Positions 17,535 to 26,143 are shown, counted from the stretch's first letter. The stretch: 64,000 nucleotides of DNA from Paenibacillus dendritiformis (GCF_021654795.1 NZ_AP025344.1:3224501-3288500), one strand, 5' to 3'. Translations and numbers: made by a program. The notes: a model not told the origin generated them from the sequence alone.

Positions 17535-18569
17535 TTAGGGCTTGGTCACGCTCGCCTCCAGCGCTTCCATGAAGTCTTGTTTGGACAGCTTGCTCTCTTT
17601 ATCGACCCCTAGCGAATAGTAGTACTTGTTCTTTTCGTCATACCACTGCGCGTCATACTTAATGCCTATTTCGTCAGAAGCCGCGGCATCCCGGAAGATG
17701 ACTTCGCGGCCGTTCACCTTGATTTTCTCTACCTTCATATCAGAAGTGACGGGGGTTTCAACCCGATTGATCCCCGTTAATTTGGCGGCATGCAAGTCTA
17801 GCTTGCTTTGCCCGTCGCTATAGATGATGGTGACAGCGGTACCCGGGAACCAGGGCAGCGGCTTCGTGAATATTTTCCGGCCGTCCTTGTTTTTTTTCGC
17901 TTCCAGTTCGAATTGCTCGGCAAGTTCAGCTAGTATTTCGAAAGCGTCTACGGGCTTTTCGCCAAAATGTTGATCGGCGTGCACAAGTCCCTCCACAAAA
18001 CGAATGCTGTCCGTCAGACGTTCCGGAAGCACGATCCGCGCTCGCATTTTCTCCGGCACCTGCCGAAGAAAATGATTGTAGCTTTTGAACCGTAGCGGCT
18101 CCGTAATGATTTTTACTTTGTCCAATGTATTATTTTTGTTAATCACATCATCATCAATATAATAAGCGAGAATTTCTCCCGGTCGGGCGAGATTCTCGAT
18201 CTGCCGCCAATACTCCTTCATCCTCCGATAATATTCTTCTAGGGATTCATTTTTCCGGTTTTCCTCTTCTTTCTTGGGATATAACAATGTTTTAATTACT
18301 GCTCTCCCTTTTTCATTGACGATCTGAAAATAGCGGGTTGCGGCAAAGCCGGTAAGGGAGGTCAACGCCACGATAATGCCCGTCACGAGCAGGAACGTCC
18401 TGCGGGTCATCCGGCGGTTCCGGCTTCCCTTCGCGTGCCGATCTCTATGAATCCGGTATACCCGCTTCATCACCTGATCGCGCACATCGAAGGAAGAAGC
18501 GGCCGGATCCGGCTTGAAGCATTCGGCTATTTTCTTTTCAGCTTCATGGCCGCCGCGGCATTGTCGCAT
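17535..18569 (-). CDS. Anti-sigma-factor-like membrane protein, paralogue A
   Basis: The 344-residue protein has a cytoplasmic N-terminus (DPAASSFDVRDQVMKRVYRIH), one membrane segment (about residues 56-78, FLLVTGIIVALTSLTGFAA) and a large outer part with YYIDDDVIN, IVLPERLTDSIRFVEG and a DUF4367-like end (VNGREVIFRDA...YSLGVDKESKLSKQDFMEALE). It is clearly paralogous to the protein at 21668-22723. GAGGTGA lies seven bases before the ATG. It starts inside a decayed sigma gene, so it has lost its cognate partner and may act on the intact sigma factor instead. Confidence 0.75.
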   Translation of the reverse strand: MRQCRGGHEAEKKIAECFKPDPAASSFDVRDQVMKRVYRIHRDRHAKGSRNRRMTRRTFLLVTGIIVALTSLTGFAATRYFQIVNEKGRAVIKTLLYPKKEEENRKNESLEEYYRRMKEYWRQIENLARPGEILAYYIDDDVINKNNTLDKVKIITEPLRFKSYNHFLRQVPEKMRARIVLPERLTDSIRFVEGLVHADQHFGEKPVDAFEILAELAEQFELEAKKNKDGRKIFTKPLPWFPGTAVTIIYSDGQSKLDLHAAKLTGINRVETPVTSDMKVEKIKVNGREVIFRDAAASDEIGIKYDAQWYDEKNKYYYSLGVDKESKLSKQDFMEALEASVTKP

Positions 18570-18827
18570 ATCCCGCTCACCTCGCTCTCACCTATTGCCT
18601 TCTTCAGTTTCTGTCTGACACGTCCGTATCTTTTATTCACGGCTTCCTTATTTTTTCATAATAACAGCGATTTCATCGAATGTTCTCTCCTCGAATACGC
18701 GCAGCACAACCAGATTGCGCTCTTCGCCCGACAAGGACAGCCAGCCCAGAGAGAGCGGTTCGTCGAACAATTCGTCTGTCAACATCTGTTCCGCGCTCGG
18801 CGTCCGATCTTCCTGGCGAAAGAGCGC
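18527..18827 (-). pseudogene. Decayed ECF sigma factor (region 4 remnant)
   Basis: The minus strand from 18827 encodes ALFRQEDRTPSAEQ, then ELFDEPLSLGWLSLSGEERN and VLRVFEERTFDEIAVIM, parallel to the C-terminal half of the sigma factor at 22681-23265. After IM the run ATGAAAAAATAA breaks the frame; one frame over it resumes as NKEAVNKRYGRVRQKLKKAI to a TAG at 18527. Region 2, which binds the -10 element, is absent. The remnant begins directly behind the stop of the solute-binding protein gene, marking a duplication or deletion junction. Confidence 0.8.
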
Positions 18828-20234
18828 TCACTTCTTCTCGGCTTCCCGCTTCGCCTTCTCTGCCTCCCGGGCTTGCTTGAGGGCCGCTTCGCCCTCTCGC
18901 TGAATAGCCGCCGCCGCTTCCTCGGCAGACTTGCCATTCTCAACCATCGCCTTCAATTCCCTCGTTATCAAGTTCGTCATGGCGGCGTAGAAGGGATAAG
19001 GGAACCCGCCCTTCTCTCCTCCCCAGACCGATCTGCTGGTTACCTTCGGCTTGAGCATGTACAAAGGCTCCACGCTCTTCCCGTCAATTTCTTTTATGAA
19101 GTTAACCCGGGTTGACAGTTTGCCGTCTGGCGTACGAGATGCTGCCCTTGCCATTTCAGGGCCATTAACGTATTTGACGAATTCCCACGCTGCCCGCTTG
19201 TTCGGGGAATCTGCCGTGATTCCGAAAATTTCTGGCATGCTTGTATGCGGAGTCTCTTCGGGAAAAGACGGATCGATAGGCACCGTGACCATCCCCCAAT
19301 CGAATGCCGACGATTCCTTATCATTGGCGAACCGATAGCGGAAAGAGGGCTCGAACCAAAAGGAGGCCATAACCATTGCGGCCTTCCCGCTGAAAAACAA
19401 TTCGCCATTCTCTGGATAAGTGAGCCCCCCTTCTTCAGGTTCCAGCGGCATCGTATAAGCCGCCTTGCTTCGGATAGCGTGAGCGGTCAGATCCAGCGCT
19501 TCCTTCCAACCCTTCGTGTCGAAGGTGACCTTCTCCCCTCTGGAATCAAGTACGCGTTGGGACAGGGTCTCTGCGATTTTAAAAAGCAGATTGTGACCGG
19601 AACCTATCGCTTCGGTAAACCCATAGATTTGATTTTCACCGGATCCAATCCCCGCAAAGCGTTCGGCCAATTCAAATGTTTCTTTCCAGGTCATCCTATT
19701 GCGCGGAAGCTCTATGCCATGCTCCCGGAACAGATCGGCGTTATAGAAAATGATGGAGGGATAAAAGTAAGGGGCCAACCCGTATAGCGAGCCGCCCCCG
19801 AGATCCCGCAGCATATCCAAAAGGCCCGGCATATAGCCTTCCAATTCGAATTTCTCTTGGGAGATAATCGCCTCCATATTATAGAGCTTGCCTTCCTGCA
19901 CCAATGTTTCATGGGTGAAGGGATTGGCAATAATGACATCCGGCATATGTTTCTTGACAAAATGAAGCAGTGCTTCCTGATAGGAAATGCCCTTGGCCTT
20001 CTGCTCTTCGTCTATTTCACCGGTACTTACGACTTCGAATTTGATATTGGGGTACTTTACAAGAAATTGATTCCCGTAATCGTTATAAAAGGCTTCTTCG
20101 CTGCCGTACATTATTTTTATTTTCCCGCTGCCGTCTTTGCCCAACTCCTCCAGTACAGGCTTCTGCCCCAGACAACCGCCCAGCAGAGGTATAAGAATAA
20201 GCATCACGATGGCCAGCTTTCCGCGTCTCATCAA
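18828..20234 (-). CDS. Extracellular solute-binding lipoprotein (carbohydrate ABC type)
   Basis: A lipoprotein signal with lipobox LLGGC near residue 21 is followed by a family-1-type binding protein fold: IKIMYGSEEAFYNDYGNQF, MPDVIIANPF, LYGLAPYFYPSIIFYN, TWKETFELAERF, GKAAMVMASFW and AWEFVKYVNGPEMARA. The C-terminus is an unusual Ala/Glu/Lys-rich helix (EEAAAAIQREGEAALKQ...). No permease genes are adjacent, so it is an orphan binding protein or sensor, lying between the two copies of the sigma module. Start is TTG 20234 or ATG 20231 behind AGAGG. Confidence 0.85.
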   Translation of the reverse strand: MMRRGKLAIVMLILIPLLGGCLGQKPVLEELGKDGSGKIKIMYGSEEAFYNDYGNQFLVKYPNIKFEVVSTGEIDEEQKAKGISYQEALLHFVKKHMPDVIIANPFTHETLVQEGKLYNMEAIISQEKFELEGYMPGLLDMLRDLGGGSLYGLAPYFYPSIIFYNADLFREHGIELPRNRMTWKETFELAERFAGIGSGENQIYGFTEAIGSGHNLLFKIAETLSQRVLDSRGEKVTFDTKGWKEALDLTAHAIRSKAAYTMPLEPEEGGLTYPENGELFFSGKAAMVMASFWFEPSFRYRFANDKESSAFDWGMVTVPIDPSFPEETPHTSMPEIFGITADSPNKRAAWEFVKYVNGPEMARAASRTPDGKLSTRVNFIKEIDGKSVEPLYMLKPKVTSRSVWGGEKGGFPYPFYAAMTNLITRELKAMVENGKSAEEAAAAIQREGEAALKQAREAEKAKREAEKK

Positions 20235-20318
20235 CCGTCATCCTCTTTATTTCGAGTTTCGAAATCATTTGTGTTTTCTGTATTTATCGTTATTCTTTTC
20301 CATTAAAGATGAAGCTGC

Positions 20319-21119
20319 CTATTTTTTCGCCTTTGCGGCAATAATCGTTTCTGCGACCGCAATCATCTCTTCTTTGCTGACGGAACCGCTTCCGAACGAA
20401 GTGATCCGGAACTTGACGGTACCGTCGCCGCTGTTCCACTCCAGACGATCGGCTCCCTTTTTCTTATCCGTATATGTCACATATGCCGCTTCGGTTCCGC
20501 CGATTTCGAGCTTTTCCCGAGTTACTCCTTTTTCAGGCAATAGGGTAACCCCTTCGGGCAGCTCTTCCATATATTCCGCAATAATCTTTAGATAGTTTTT
20601 ATCCTTTTCGTAAGTCAATTCAGAGCGGTTGGACTTATCCCAATCCAACTTCTTGAAGTAATACCGTTCTTCCTTCTCTGCCGCCTCCGCTTTAAGTTGT
20701 TGCTGAATCTGTTGATACTCCTTGCTAACCATATACCGAGGATATTGAGAGTATACCGTCCCGAACTTGAACCGGTAGCCGTCCGGCAGCCCGCCTGGTT
20801 CCGGGATAGCCGGGCCCTTGTATTGAGCTTGCTTCTTCGTAAATTCTTTGTACGTTTTCAGCTTGAACATGCCTTCATAAAACATGACCAGTCCGTCGGA
20901 AGGATCATAGAGCGCCATCAATTCCTCGTCCTTTTTGTTCTTATACATCCATTCGAGCGCTTCAGACTGTGTTTTCCATCTCGCTTTCTTCTCGGCGGAA
21001 GCTTTCCTTGTCTTGTTCGTCTCGGCCGCCGCGGGAGCCGCGTAAGCCATTCCGGTCGAGAACGCGCTTAACAGCATCAGACTTGCGAGTGCGAGAGCAA
21101 TGGTTTTCTTGGTCTTCAT
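20319..21119 (-). CDS. Secreted protein with DUF4367-like C-terminal domain, paralogue B
   Basis: The 266-residue homologue of the protein at 16587-17408 has a signal peptide (TIALALASLMLLSAFSTGMA), the shared YKGPAIPEPGGLPDGYRFKFG block, and the DUF4367-like end (EAAYVTYTDKK...RLEWNSGDGTVKFRITSFG...VSKEEMIAVAETI). The ATG at 21119 follows AAAGGAG; an earlier in-frame codon at 21152 lacks a site. It has its own ECF-type promoter at 21167-21196, whereas the anti-sigma gene upstream ends in a terminator. Confidence 0.75.
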   Translation of the reverse strand: MKTKKTIALALASLMLLSAFSTGMAYAAPAAAETNKTRKASAEKKARWKTQSEALEWMYKNKKDEELMALYDPSDGLVMFYEGMFKLKTYKEFTKKQAQYKGPAIPEPGGLPDGYRFKFGTVYSQYPRYMVSKEYQQIQQQLKAEAAEKEERYYFKKLDWDKSNRSELTYEKDKNYLKIIAEYMEELPEGVTLLPEKGVTREKLEIGGTEAAYVTYTDKKKGADRLEWNSGDGTVKFRITSFGSGSVSKEEMIAVAETIIAAKAKK

Positions 21120-21166
21120 TCGCTTTTCTCCTTTCGGGCATTGCCCTTTCATATTTGGTCATTGAG

Positions 21167-21196
21167 TATAACCAAGCTGGGCCCGCAAAAGGGACA
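21167..21196 (-). promoter_or_regulatory. Predicted ECF sigma promoter, site B
   Basis: Minus strand: TGTCCC (21196-21191), 18 bp starting TTTTGC, GTTATA (21172-21167), about 48 bp before the start at 21119. Confidence 0.65.
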
Positions 21197-21583
21197 TAAA
21201 AAGGAAAAAAGCCCGGTGACATGCATGGGATAATGGTCATTCAGTTAAATTGGCAAAATAACCTGCACATATATAAAACAATTTTCTTAGAGCCACGATT
21301 CAACGCGGAATAAATTAGCACGCATCATAATATCCTTATTTTTGAAAAAAAGGAACTTTATTATGGAGAAAGATAGCCCGATTTCGGAGGATACGGAGAG
21401 GTTGAGAATAGTTGTTATCCTGTCTTCCAATGGCATTCTCATAAAAGGCGGAAGCAGCATTTTAGGAAATAATACGCAGAGCTCACAGGGAAAAGCATAG
21501 CTTACACAGCAACCAATGCCTAGGAAATCAAAAAGCATAGGGCGAACATTATTTATGCAATGTATTCAACTTCAAATACATTC
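21197..21583. other. AT-rich intergenic stretch, no feature seen
   Basis: About 390 bp clearly richer in A+T than the neighbours. A minus-strand open frame (21287-21538) has no ribosome site or recognisable family. I see nothing else in it. Confidence 0.5.
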
Positions 21584-21619
21584 AAAAAAATACGGCATTT
21601 TATTCGAAATCATGCCGTA
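21584..21619 (-). terminator. Terminator of the sigma/anti-sigma operon
   Basis: TACGGCAT (21591-21598) and ATGCCGTA (21612-21619) pair perfectly; A7 at 21584-21590 gives the U run on the minus transcript. It lies about 50 bp past the anti-sigma stop. Confidence 0.85.
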
Positions 21620-21667
21620 AAAATCCCCCTGTGAGCAACTGCATTTCCCCGTCTTGTGATGCCGGAT

Positions 21668-22723
21668 TTAAGGCTTGGCCACTAGTGTTTCCAGCGCCTG
21701 CAGGAAGTCTTTTTTGGACAGTCCGTTTCCGTTCATTCCCAAAAGGGAATAGGAGTACTTGTTCTTTTCGTCATACCAGACCGCCATATAATCCAGGTGT
21801 TTTTTTTCTGATTTGGATTCATCATGGAGGATTACTTCGCGGCCGTTCATTTTGATTTTCTCTGCTTTTGTTTGAGCCGTCATGTACGTCTGCACCGTAC
21901 CATTGCCAGATAATTTGCTGATGCCAAGCCGCAGAGTGCTTTTGCCGTCGCTATATAACACGCTGAGAGTTCCCTCTTCCCCCACGATCCAAGGCATCTT
22001 CTTCGTAAAAATTTTCTGATCGCCTTTGGCTTTTTTGGCTTCCTGCTCGAACTCCTCGGCCAACTTCATCCGATCCGCGAAGTTCTCGTGAACATCCTTG
22101 CCAAACATGAAATCGGGGTTCAGAATTCCTTCTTCAAAGACAAGGCTATCCGTCAGCCGCTCCGGAATAACCGGCCGCGTTTTCTTTTCCTCGGTTACGC
22201 GCGAGATATATTGGCCGTAATCTGTATATTTCAGCGGCTTATATGTAAATTTGGCTTTGTCCAACGTGTCCAGTGTATTGATAATGTCATCGTCAATATA
22301 ATAAGCGATGATTTCCCCCGGACGCAGCTGCTCCTTCAATTTTTGAATTTGCGCCTCGTACTTCTCCAGTTGCCGGGACAGTTTATTTTGGTAGTACTGA
22401 TATTTGCGGTTCCGCTTTTCCTCCGCTTCATATGACATGGTCTTAATCATGACTTTTCCTTTTTCATTGGTGATCTGAAAATATCGGGATGCGGCGAATC
22501 CGGTAAGAGAGCTCAATGCCACGATAATGCCCGCCATAGCAAGGAAAGACCTGCGAGTCATGCGGCGGCGGCCTCCGATTCTCTTGGCATGGCGCTCCTT
22601 ATGTATCCGGCAGACGCGTTCCATCACCTGATCGCGCACATCGAAGGAAGATGCGGCCGGATCCGGCTTGACGCAGCTTGCTATCTTCTTCTCATCTTCA
22701 TGGCCGCCGCGGAATTGACGCAT
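21668..22723 (-). CDS. Anti-sigma factor of the ECF operon
   Basis: A 351-residue single-pass membrane protein: cytoplasmic N-terminus (about 1-54), membrane helix (about 57-78, FLAMAGIIVALSSLTGFAA), charged coiled-coil-like stretch (YYQNKLSRQLEKYEAQIQKL), then an outer domain with YYIDDDIIN, PVIPERLTDSLVFEEG and a DUF4367-like end (MNGREVILHDE...GLSKKDFLQALETL). The start overlaps the sigma gene by 43 bp with GAGGTGAG as ribosome site, so the two are translationally coupled. It is inferred to hold the sigma factor at the membrane until a signal releases it. Confidence 0.8.
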   Translation of the reverse strand: MRQFRGGHEDEKKIASCVKPDPAASSFDVRDQVMERVCRIHKERHAKRIGGRRRMTRRSFLAMAGIIVALSSLTGFAASRYFQITNEKGKVMIKTMSYEAEEKRNRKYQYYQNKLSRQLEKYEAQIQKLKEQLRPGEIIAYYIDDDIINTLDTLDKAKFTYKPLKYTDYGQYISRVTEEKKTRPVIPERLTDSLVFEEGILNPDFMFGKDVHENFADRMKLAEEFEQEAKKAKGDQKIFTKKMPWIVGEEGTLSVLYSDGKSTLRLGISKLSGNGTVQTYMTAQTKAEKIKMNGREVILHDESKSEKKHLDYMAVWYDEKNKYSYSLLGMNGNGLSKKDFLQALETLVAKP

Positions 22724-23265
22724 GTCTCTCTCACCTCGCTTTCACCGATAACGCTCTTTAATTTCTGTCTGATCCGGCCATATCGTTTTTTTACGGCTTC
22801 CCTATTCTTGTTCATGATGATTCCGATCTCTTCGAACGACTTCTCCTCGAATACGCGCAGCACGACCAGACTGCGTTCCTCGCCCGACAAGGATAGCCAG
22901 GCCGATGCCAGCGGTTCGTCAAACAGTTCTTCCGTTATCGCCTGTTCCGCGCTTGGCGCCAAGCCTTCCTGACGGAAGAGGGACGTGATCTTGCGCTGAA
23001 GCTGGCGGCGGCGCAGCAGATTGAGACAATGATGATAGGCGATTTTATAGAGCCATGAAGAGAAACCGACCACCGGCCGGTACAGATGGATTTTCTCATA
23101 GGCCTTGACCAGCGCCTCCTGCACCGCATCCTCCGCTTCCTGACGGTTCCCGAGCAAACGGGTGCAATACAGGTAGAGCGGCTGCTGGAACCTCTCTACA
23201 ATGCAGGCATATTCATGCACGTCCCCGGCCTGAACCTGAATGACCTTCTCTTCGATGCCGTCCAC
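22681..23265 (-). CDS. ECF RNA polymerase sigma factor
   Basis: The 194-residue protein has sigma region 2 (YACIVERFQQPLYLYCTRLL, EDAVQEALVKAYEKIHLY, FSSWLYKIAYHHCLNLLRRR) and region 4 (LSLSGEERSLVVLRVFEEKS, FEEIGIIMNKNREAVKKRYG). GTG start at 23265 behind AGGAGG. Its own promoter (23293-23322) carries the same boxes as those of both secreted paralogues, the usual sign of an autoregulated ECF factor. A decayed second copy lies at 18527-18827. Confidence 0.92.
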   Translation of the reverse strand: MDGIEEKVIQVQAGDVHEYACIVERFQQPLYLYCTRLLGNRQEAEDAVQEALVKAYEKIHLYRPVVGFSSWLYKIAYHHCLNLLRRRQLQRKITSLFRQEGLAPSAEQAITEELFDEPLASAWLSLSGEERSLVVLRVFEEKSFEEIGIIMNKNREAVKKRYGRIRQKLKSVIGESEVRETCVNSAAAMKMRRR

Positions 23266-23292
23266 AAAAATAGACCCTCCTCTCTACCTTGC

Positions 23293-23322
23293 TATAACAC
23301 GTGAGCGAAGGAAATAGGGACA
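23293..23322 (-). promoter_or_regulatory. Predicted ECF sigma autoregulatory promoter, site C
   Basis: Minus strand: TGTCCC (23322-23317), 18 bp starting TATTTC, GTTATA (23298-23293), about 28 bp before the sigma start. The spacer differs in sequence from sites A and B, so box and spacing conservation is not just duplication. Confidence 0.7.
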
Positions 23323-23333
23323 TATCCTGGAAA

Positions 23334-24794
23334 TTATTTTCCCGGCTTCATTCGGTAAGAAATTAACGCTGGAGAAAGCCCGGAACCCATCTTATAAAAG
23401 CGAAGCCGGTGCAACTCCTGGAATCCGGCTTTGCGATACAATCGCAGCGCCTGCTCGTTGTCTGCCCGAACGCACAGCGTAATATTTTCGATCCGAGGGT
23501 CTTCGAACAAGTAACCAAGCCCTCGCTGGAGCAGCGCCTGCCCGATTCCTCTCCCCCGCGCCGAAGGAGCGACGGTTACGAACTCAATCCGGCCATCGCC
23601 GAACTCCGGCTCCCGCTCCACGTAAATATAACCTTGAAGGCCATCCTCGTCCTCATACATGAAGACGCGATAATCCTCGTTCATTCGTTCCAGTATCTCC
23701 GGGCCGCTCCGGTAGGTTCCAGGGAATGCGGCCTCATGCAGCCGAAGGAAGTCGCCTGAGCGAAGCGGCGATAGTTCCCGCACGGAGGGGTGCGCATGGC
23801 CGAGAAGGAGCGGCCGCGCTGCCTTGAACACCACCTCCGTGCTCTTCAACTCCGCCCCAAGCTGCAGCATCCATTGTTGGGCATTCCGGTTCATCTCATG
23901 ATAAAAACCGTAAAACGTATCTACCTGATACGCCAGTCCATACTTCATTCGGTTCCATAGCTCCATCGCGCGCTGCTGCCATTCATCCTCCGGACAGTTC
24001 AGGAACGGCCCCCATATTTCCGCTGACCGTCCGCCCGCATCGATATCGAACCCAAGCGCTCCAATCAGTTCGCCTCGTTCCGTCAGTACGGCGAATGATG
24101 CATCCAGAGCGGAGAATTCATGCTCCAGCGTATGCTCCAATTCATCCGGATCCTGCCCGCAATAACCGATATGATGCTCTGGATCCCGATTCAAGCCTGC
24201 GATGAACGAAGCAAGCGTGCGCTTGTCCGGGAACGCGCGGGCGCCTTCGGCCGCGGAAGAAGCGATCGCTGCTTCATCTCCTATCCGATCCACCTGATCC
24301 CATATCATCGCAATCTCCGTATGCCGCTCTTCTCCAATCTGTATCTCTTTCGTATGCCGCGCCCTGCCGCCCATCTTCTCGTAAAAGGCAATGGCCGGAT
24401 TCCCTCCGAGCACCCATAAATGCAGTGATGCGCGCCCCCGTGCTCTCATCTCGCCCGCCATCCGGCCGAACAGCTTCCTGCCCAAGCCTCTTCCCTGAAC
24501 CTCCGCCAATAAATAGACGGCGTAGATTTCATAATCATACCCCATCTCCGGCTCCCGGCTGTTCCCGGCATGGAGGAAGCCAACGATCCCCTCCTCCTCC
24601 GATTCGGCGACGATGAGCATCTGATCGGGGGACAATTGCGCCAGTATGGTGTCCCACATCAACTTCCGGGGCTCTACGCGCAAGGATTGGAGATATTCTT
24701 CCGACACCAAGCCCGAGTAGGTCGTCTGCCAGCTATTCACATGGACCCGGGCGATAGCTGCCGCATCATCTGCGGAAGCGGTTCTGATTCTCAT
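23334..24794 (-). CDS. Multi-domain GNAT acetyltransferase
   Basis: At 486 residues this is about three times a single GNAT domain. Residues 1-165 are a complete domain (RTASADDAAAIARVHVNSW, YLLAEVQGRGLGRKLFGRM, NPAIAFYEKMGG). The middle (about 185-330) is a degenerate domain (ERGELIGALGFDIDAGG). The last third is a second complete domain (EFVTVAPSARGRGIGQALLQ, NEQALRLYRKAGFQEL), as in mycothiol-synthase-like tandem GNATs. Acceptor unknown. GGAGG precedes the ATG; an AT-rich motif shared with the NUDIX promoter lies about 80 bp upstream. Confidence 0.82.
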   Translation of the reverse strand: MRIRTASADDAAAIARVHVNSWQTTYSGLVSEEYLQSLRVEPRKLMWDTILAQLSPDQMLIVAESEEEGIVGFLHAGNSREPEMGYDYEIYAVYLLAEVQGRGLGRKLFGRMAGEMRARGRASLHLWVLGGNPAIAFYEKMGGRARHTKEIQIGEERHTEIAMIWDQVDRIGDEAAIASSAAEGARAFPDKRTLASFIAGLNRDPEHHIGYCGQDPDELEHTLEHEFSALDASFAVLTERGELIGALGFDIDAGGRSAEIWGPFLNCPEDEWQQRAMELWNRMKYGLAYQVDTFYGFYHEMNRNAQQWMLQLGAELKSTEVVFKAARPLLLGHAHPSVRELSPLRSGDFLRLHEAAFPGTYRSGPEILERMNEDYRVFMYEDEDGLQGYIYVEREPEFGDGRIEFVTVAPSARGRGIGQALLQRGLGYLFEDPRIENITLCVRADNEQALRLYRKAGFQELHRLRFYKMGSGLSPALISYRMKPGK

Positions 24795-24873
24795 AGCGCA
24801 CCGAACCTCCTGATTGTGGAATGCACTGCTACTCCAGCAGCAGAATCATTCTCCATTTTATTTAATATAATTA

Positions 24874-24890
24874 ATAATTAGTGTCATTAA
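24874..24890. promoter_or_regulatory. AT-rich motif shared with the NUDIX upstream region
   Basis: ATAATTAGTGTCATTAA matches 14 of 17 bases of 9907-9923. Both stand 80-135 bp upstream of minus-strand start codons. Confidence 0.25.
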
Positions 24891-25059
24891 CTACTTATTC
24901 CGCCGCAGTTCAGGCAACCTCGAGTTGACCCGTCGCTCCCGTTCCCAGCGCGCCAAGCGCAGCCAAGCCCTGGCAATATCCCTTAGAGCCGGGTGTAAAT
25001 TCGCCGTGCCTCCCCGGCACACGCATCATAGTGTAATGAATAAAGGAGGGGAACAACCA

Positions 25060-25290
25060 ATGGAAGCTTATTATAATTGCTTATATTGCATGAACAAAAA
25101 AGTCCGCATTCTGACAATAGACCGCAAAGAATATGTCGGGACGATAGTCAATGTGGATAGAGAGAATGTCTATTTACGGCCTGAAGCGAGAGGCGGCAAG
25201 GTCAAGACCTCCGCGTTCTACCCTTACTATTACAACAACGAAATCATTACGCTCAGCTTATTTACCCTGCTAGCCATCGCATTGCTGTAA
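25060..25290 (+). CDS. Small protein with Sm-like N-terminus and hydrophobic tail
   Basis: ATG 25060 follows AAAGGAGG with a good gap; longer in-frame starts have no site. The 76-residue product has CLYCMNKKVRILTIDRKEYV and GTIVNVDRENVYLRP, a strand pattern like small Bacillales proteins with an LSm/DUF2642-type core, then tyrosines and a hydrophobic end (IITLSLFTLLAIALL) that could anchor it in the membrane. I do not recognise the exact family. Transcribed alone. Confidence 0.6.
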   Translation: MEAYYNCLYCMNKKVRILTIDRKEYVGTIVNVDRENVYLRPEARGGKVKTSAFYPYYYNNEIITLSLFTLLAIALL

Positions 25291-25298
25291 AGAGACAA

Positions 25299-25319
25299 GG
25301 CCCGGCAGCATGCCGGGCC
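25299..25319 (+). terminator. Hairpin after the small gene
   Basis: GGCCCGGCA (25299-25307), loop GCA, TGCCGGGCC (25311-25319). No clear U run follows (GGTTGCTTGCC), so termination may be partial. Confidence 0.5.
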
Positions 25320-25363
25320 GGTTGCTTGCCCCGTGATGAGGCAGGTTGCGTGAGGTTCCGCCG

Positions 25364-26143
25364 TTAGAGCTTAACTGCCATAATAATATAAGATTTGGGA
25401 ATTCCTTTATCGAAAGCGGCGCAAGACTGGTTCGGAAGTTCCTCCAACGACTTCACATAAAGTCCAGCCCCCGCAATCGAGGTCACGATTTCCCCCAATG
25501 TCCAGTTCCGAAGCCGCACTTTGCGGGCGGCGTCCGGAAGAGCATTTCTGTCCAAATATTTTGAATAGGCCACTTCTTTTTCGATCAACGACGTATCGAA
25601 GTAGTCTCCCGTCACTTTATGCTTCCGGATATTCGCGGTCGTTCCCCGGGAAGAGATCAGCTTCGTCGATACGGGATGCAGAATCAGCCTGCCTCCCTCG
25701 GCCAACAGGCGGGAGACCACGTCGAAGAGAGGACGCAGATCCTGAAAATAATGCAGAATCCCCTGCTCCATCAGCACAATGTCGTATGATTGCGTTAACT
25801 CGCATGCGGGCAGCTTCAGCACGTCGGCCACGATGTATTGAATGCGGACGTCCGCTTCCGCAGCCAGTTCTCTCGCATAGCGCTCGTTATCCGCGGAGAA
25901 ATCCGCGATTGTGACCTCCGCCCCCAGCAAGGCGAGGGCTACCGCTTTGCTGCCGTTTGAACCAAGAAGATTGATGATCCTCTTCTGCCGTACATCCCCT
26001 GCATATTTATATAATTCTCCGATTCGCTTCGCCGGGTCCTTTTTGATCCGGGCCGCCGCTTCTTCCGGCTTGCCGAAGCGGTTGAGCCATGCTTGATACG
26101 CATGGGCATTCCATGATGCTTGATTGCCTTGTGTCGTCTCCAT
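25364..26143 (-). CDS. Class I SAM-dependent methyltransferase
   Basis: A 259-residue methyltransferase with motif I INLLGSNGSKAVALALLGA, the acidic TIADFSADN, IVADVLKLP, IVLMEQGILHYFQDL and LLAEGGRLILHPV. The N-terminus (WNAHAYQAWLNRFG) resembles small-molecule methyltransferases of Firmicutes. Substrate unknown. Starts with ATG behind GGAGGATGTCGA. A HAD remnant and the XRE-cupin gene lie upstream; no operon partner. Confidence 0.82.
   Translation of the reverse strand: METTQGNQASWNAHAYQAWLNRFGKPEEAAARIKKDPAKRIGELYKYAGDVRQKRIINLLGSNGSKAVALALLGAEVTIADFSADNERYARELAAEADVRIQYIVADVLKLPACELTQSYDIVLMEQGILHYFQDLRPLFDVVSRLLAEGGRLILHPVSTKLISSRGTTANIRKHKVTGDYFDTSLIEKEVAYSKYLDRNALPDAARKVRLRNWTLGEIVTSIAGAGLYVKSLEELPNQSCAAFDKGIPKSYIIMAVKL

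Noticed and set aside
21287..21538. Possible 83-residue minus-strand gene
   Set aside because: No ribosome site, odd composition and location just downstream of a promoter-bearing gap; likely chance in AT-rich DNA.
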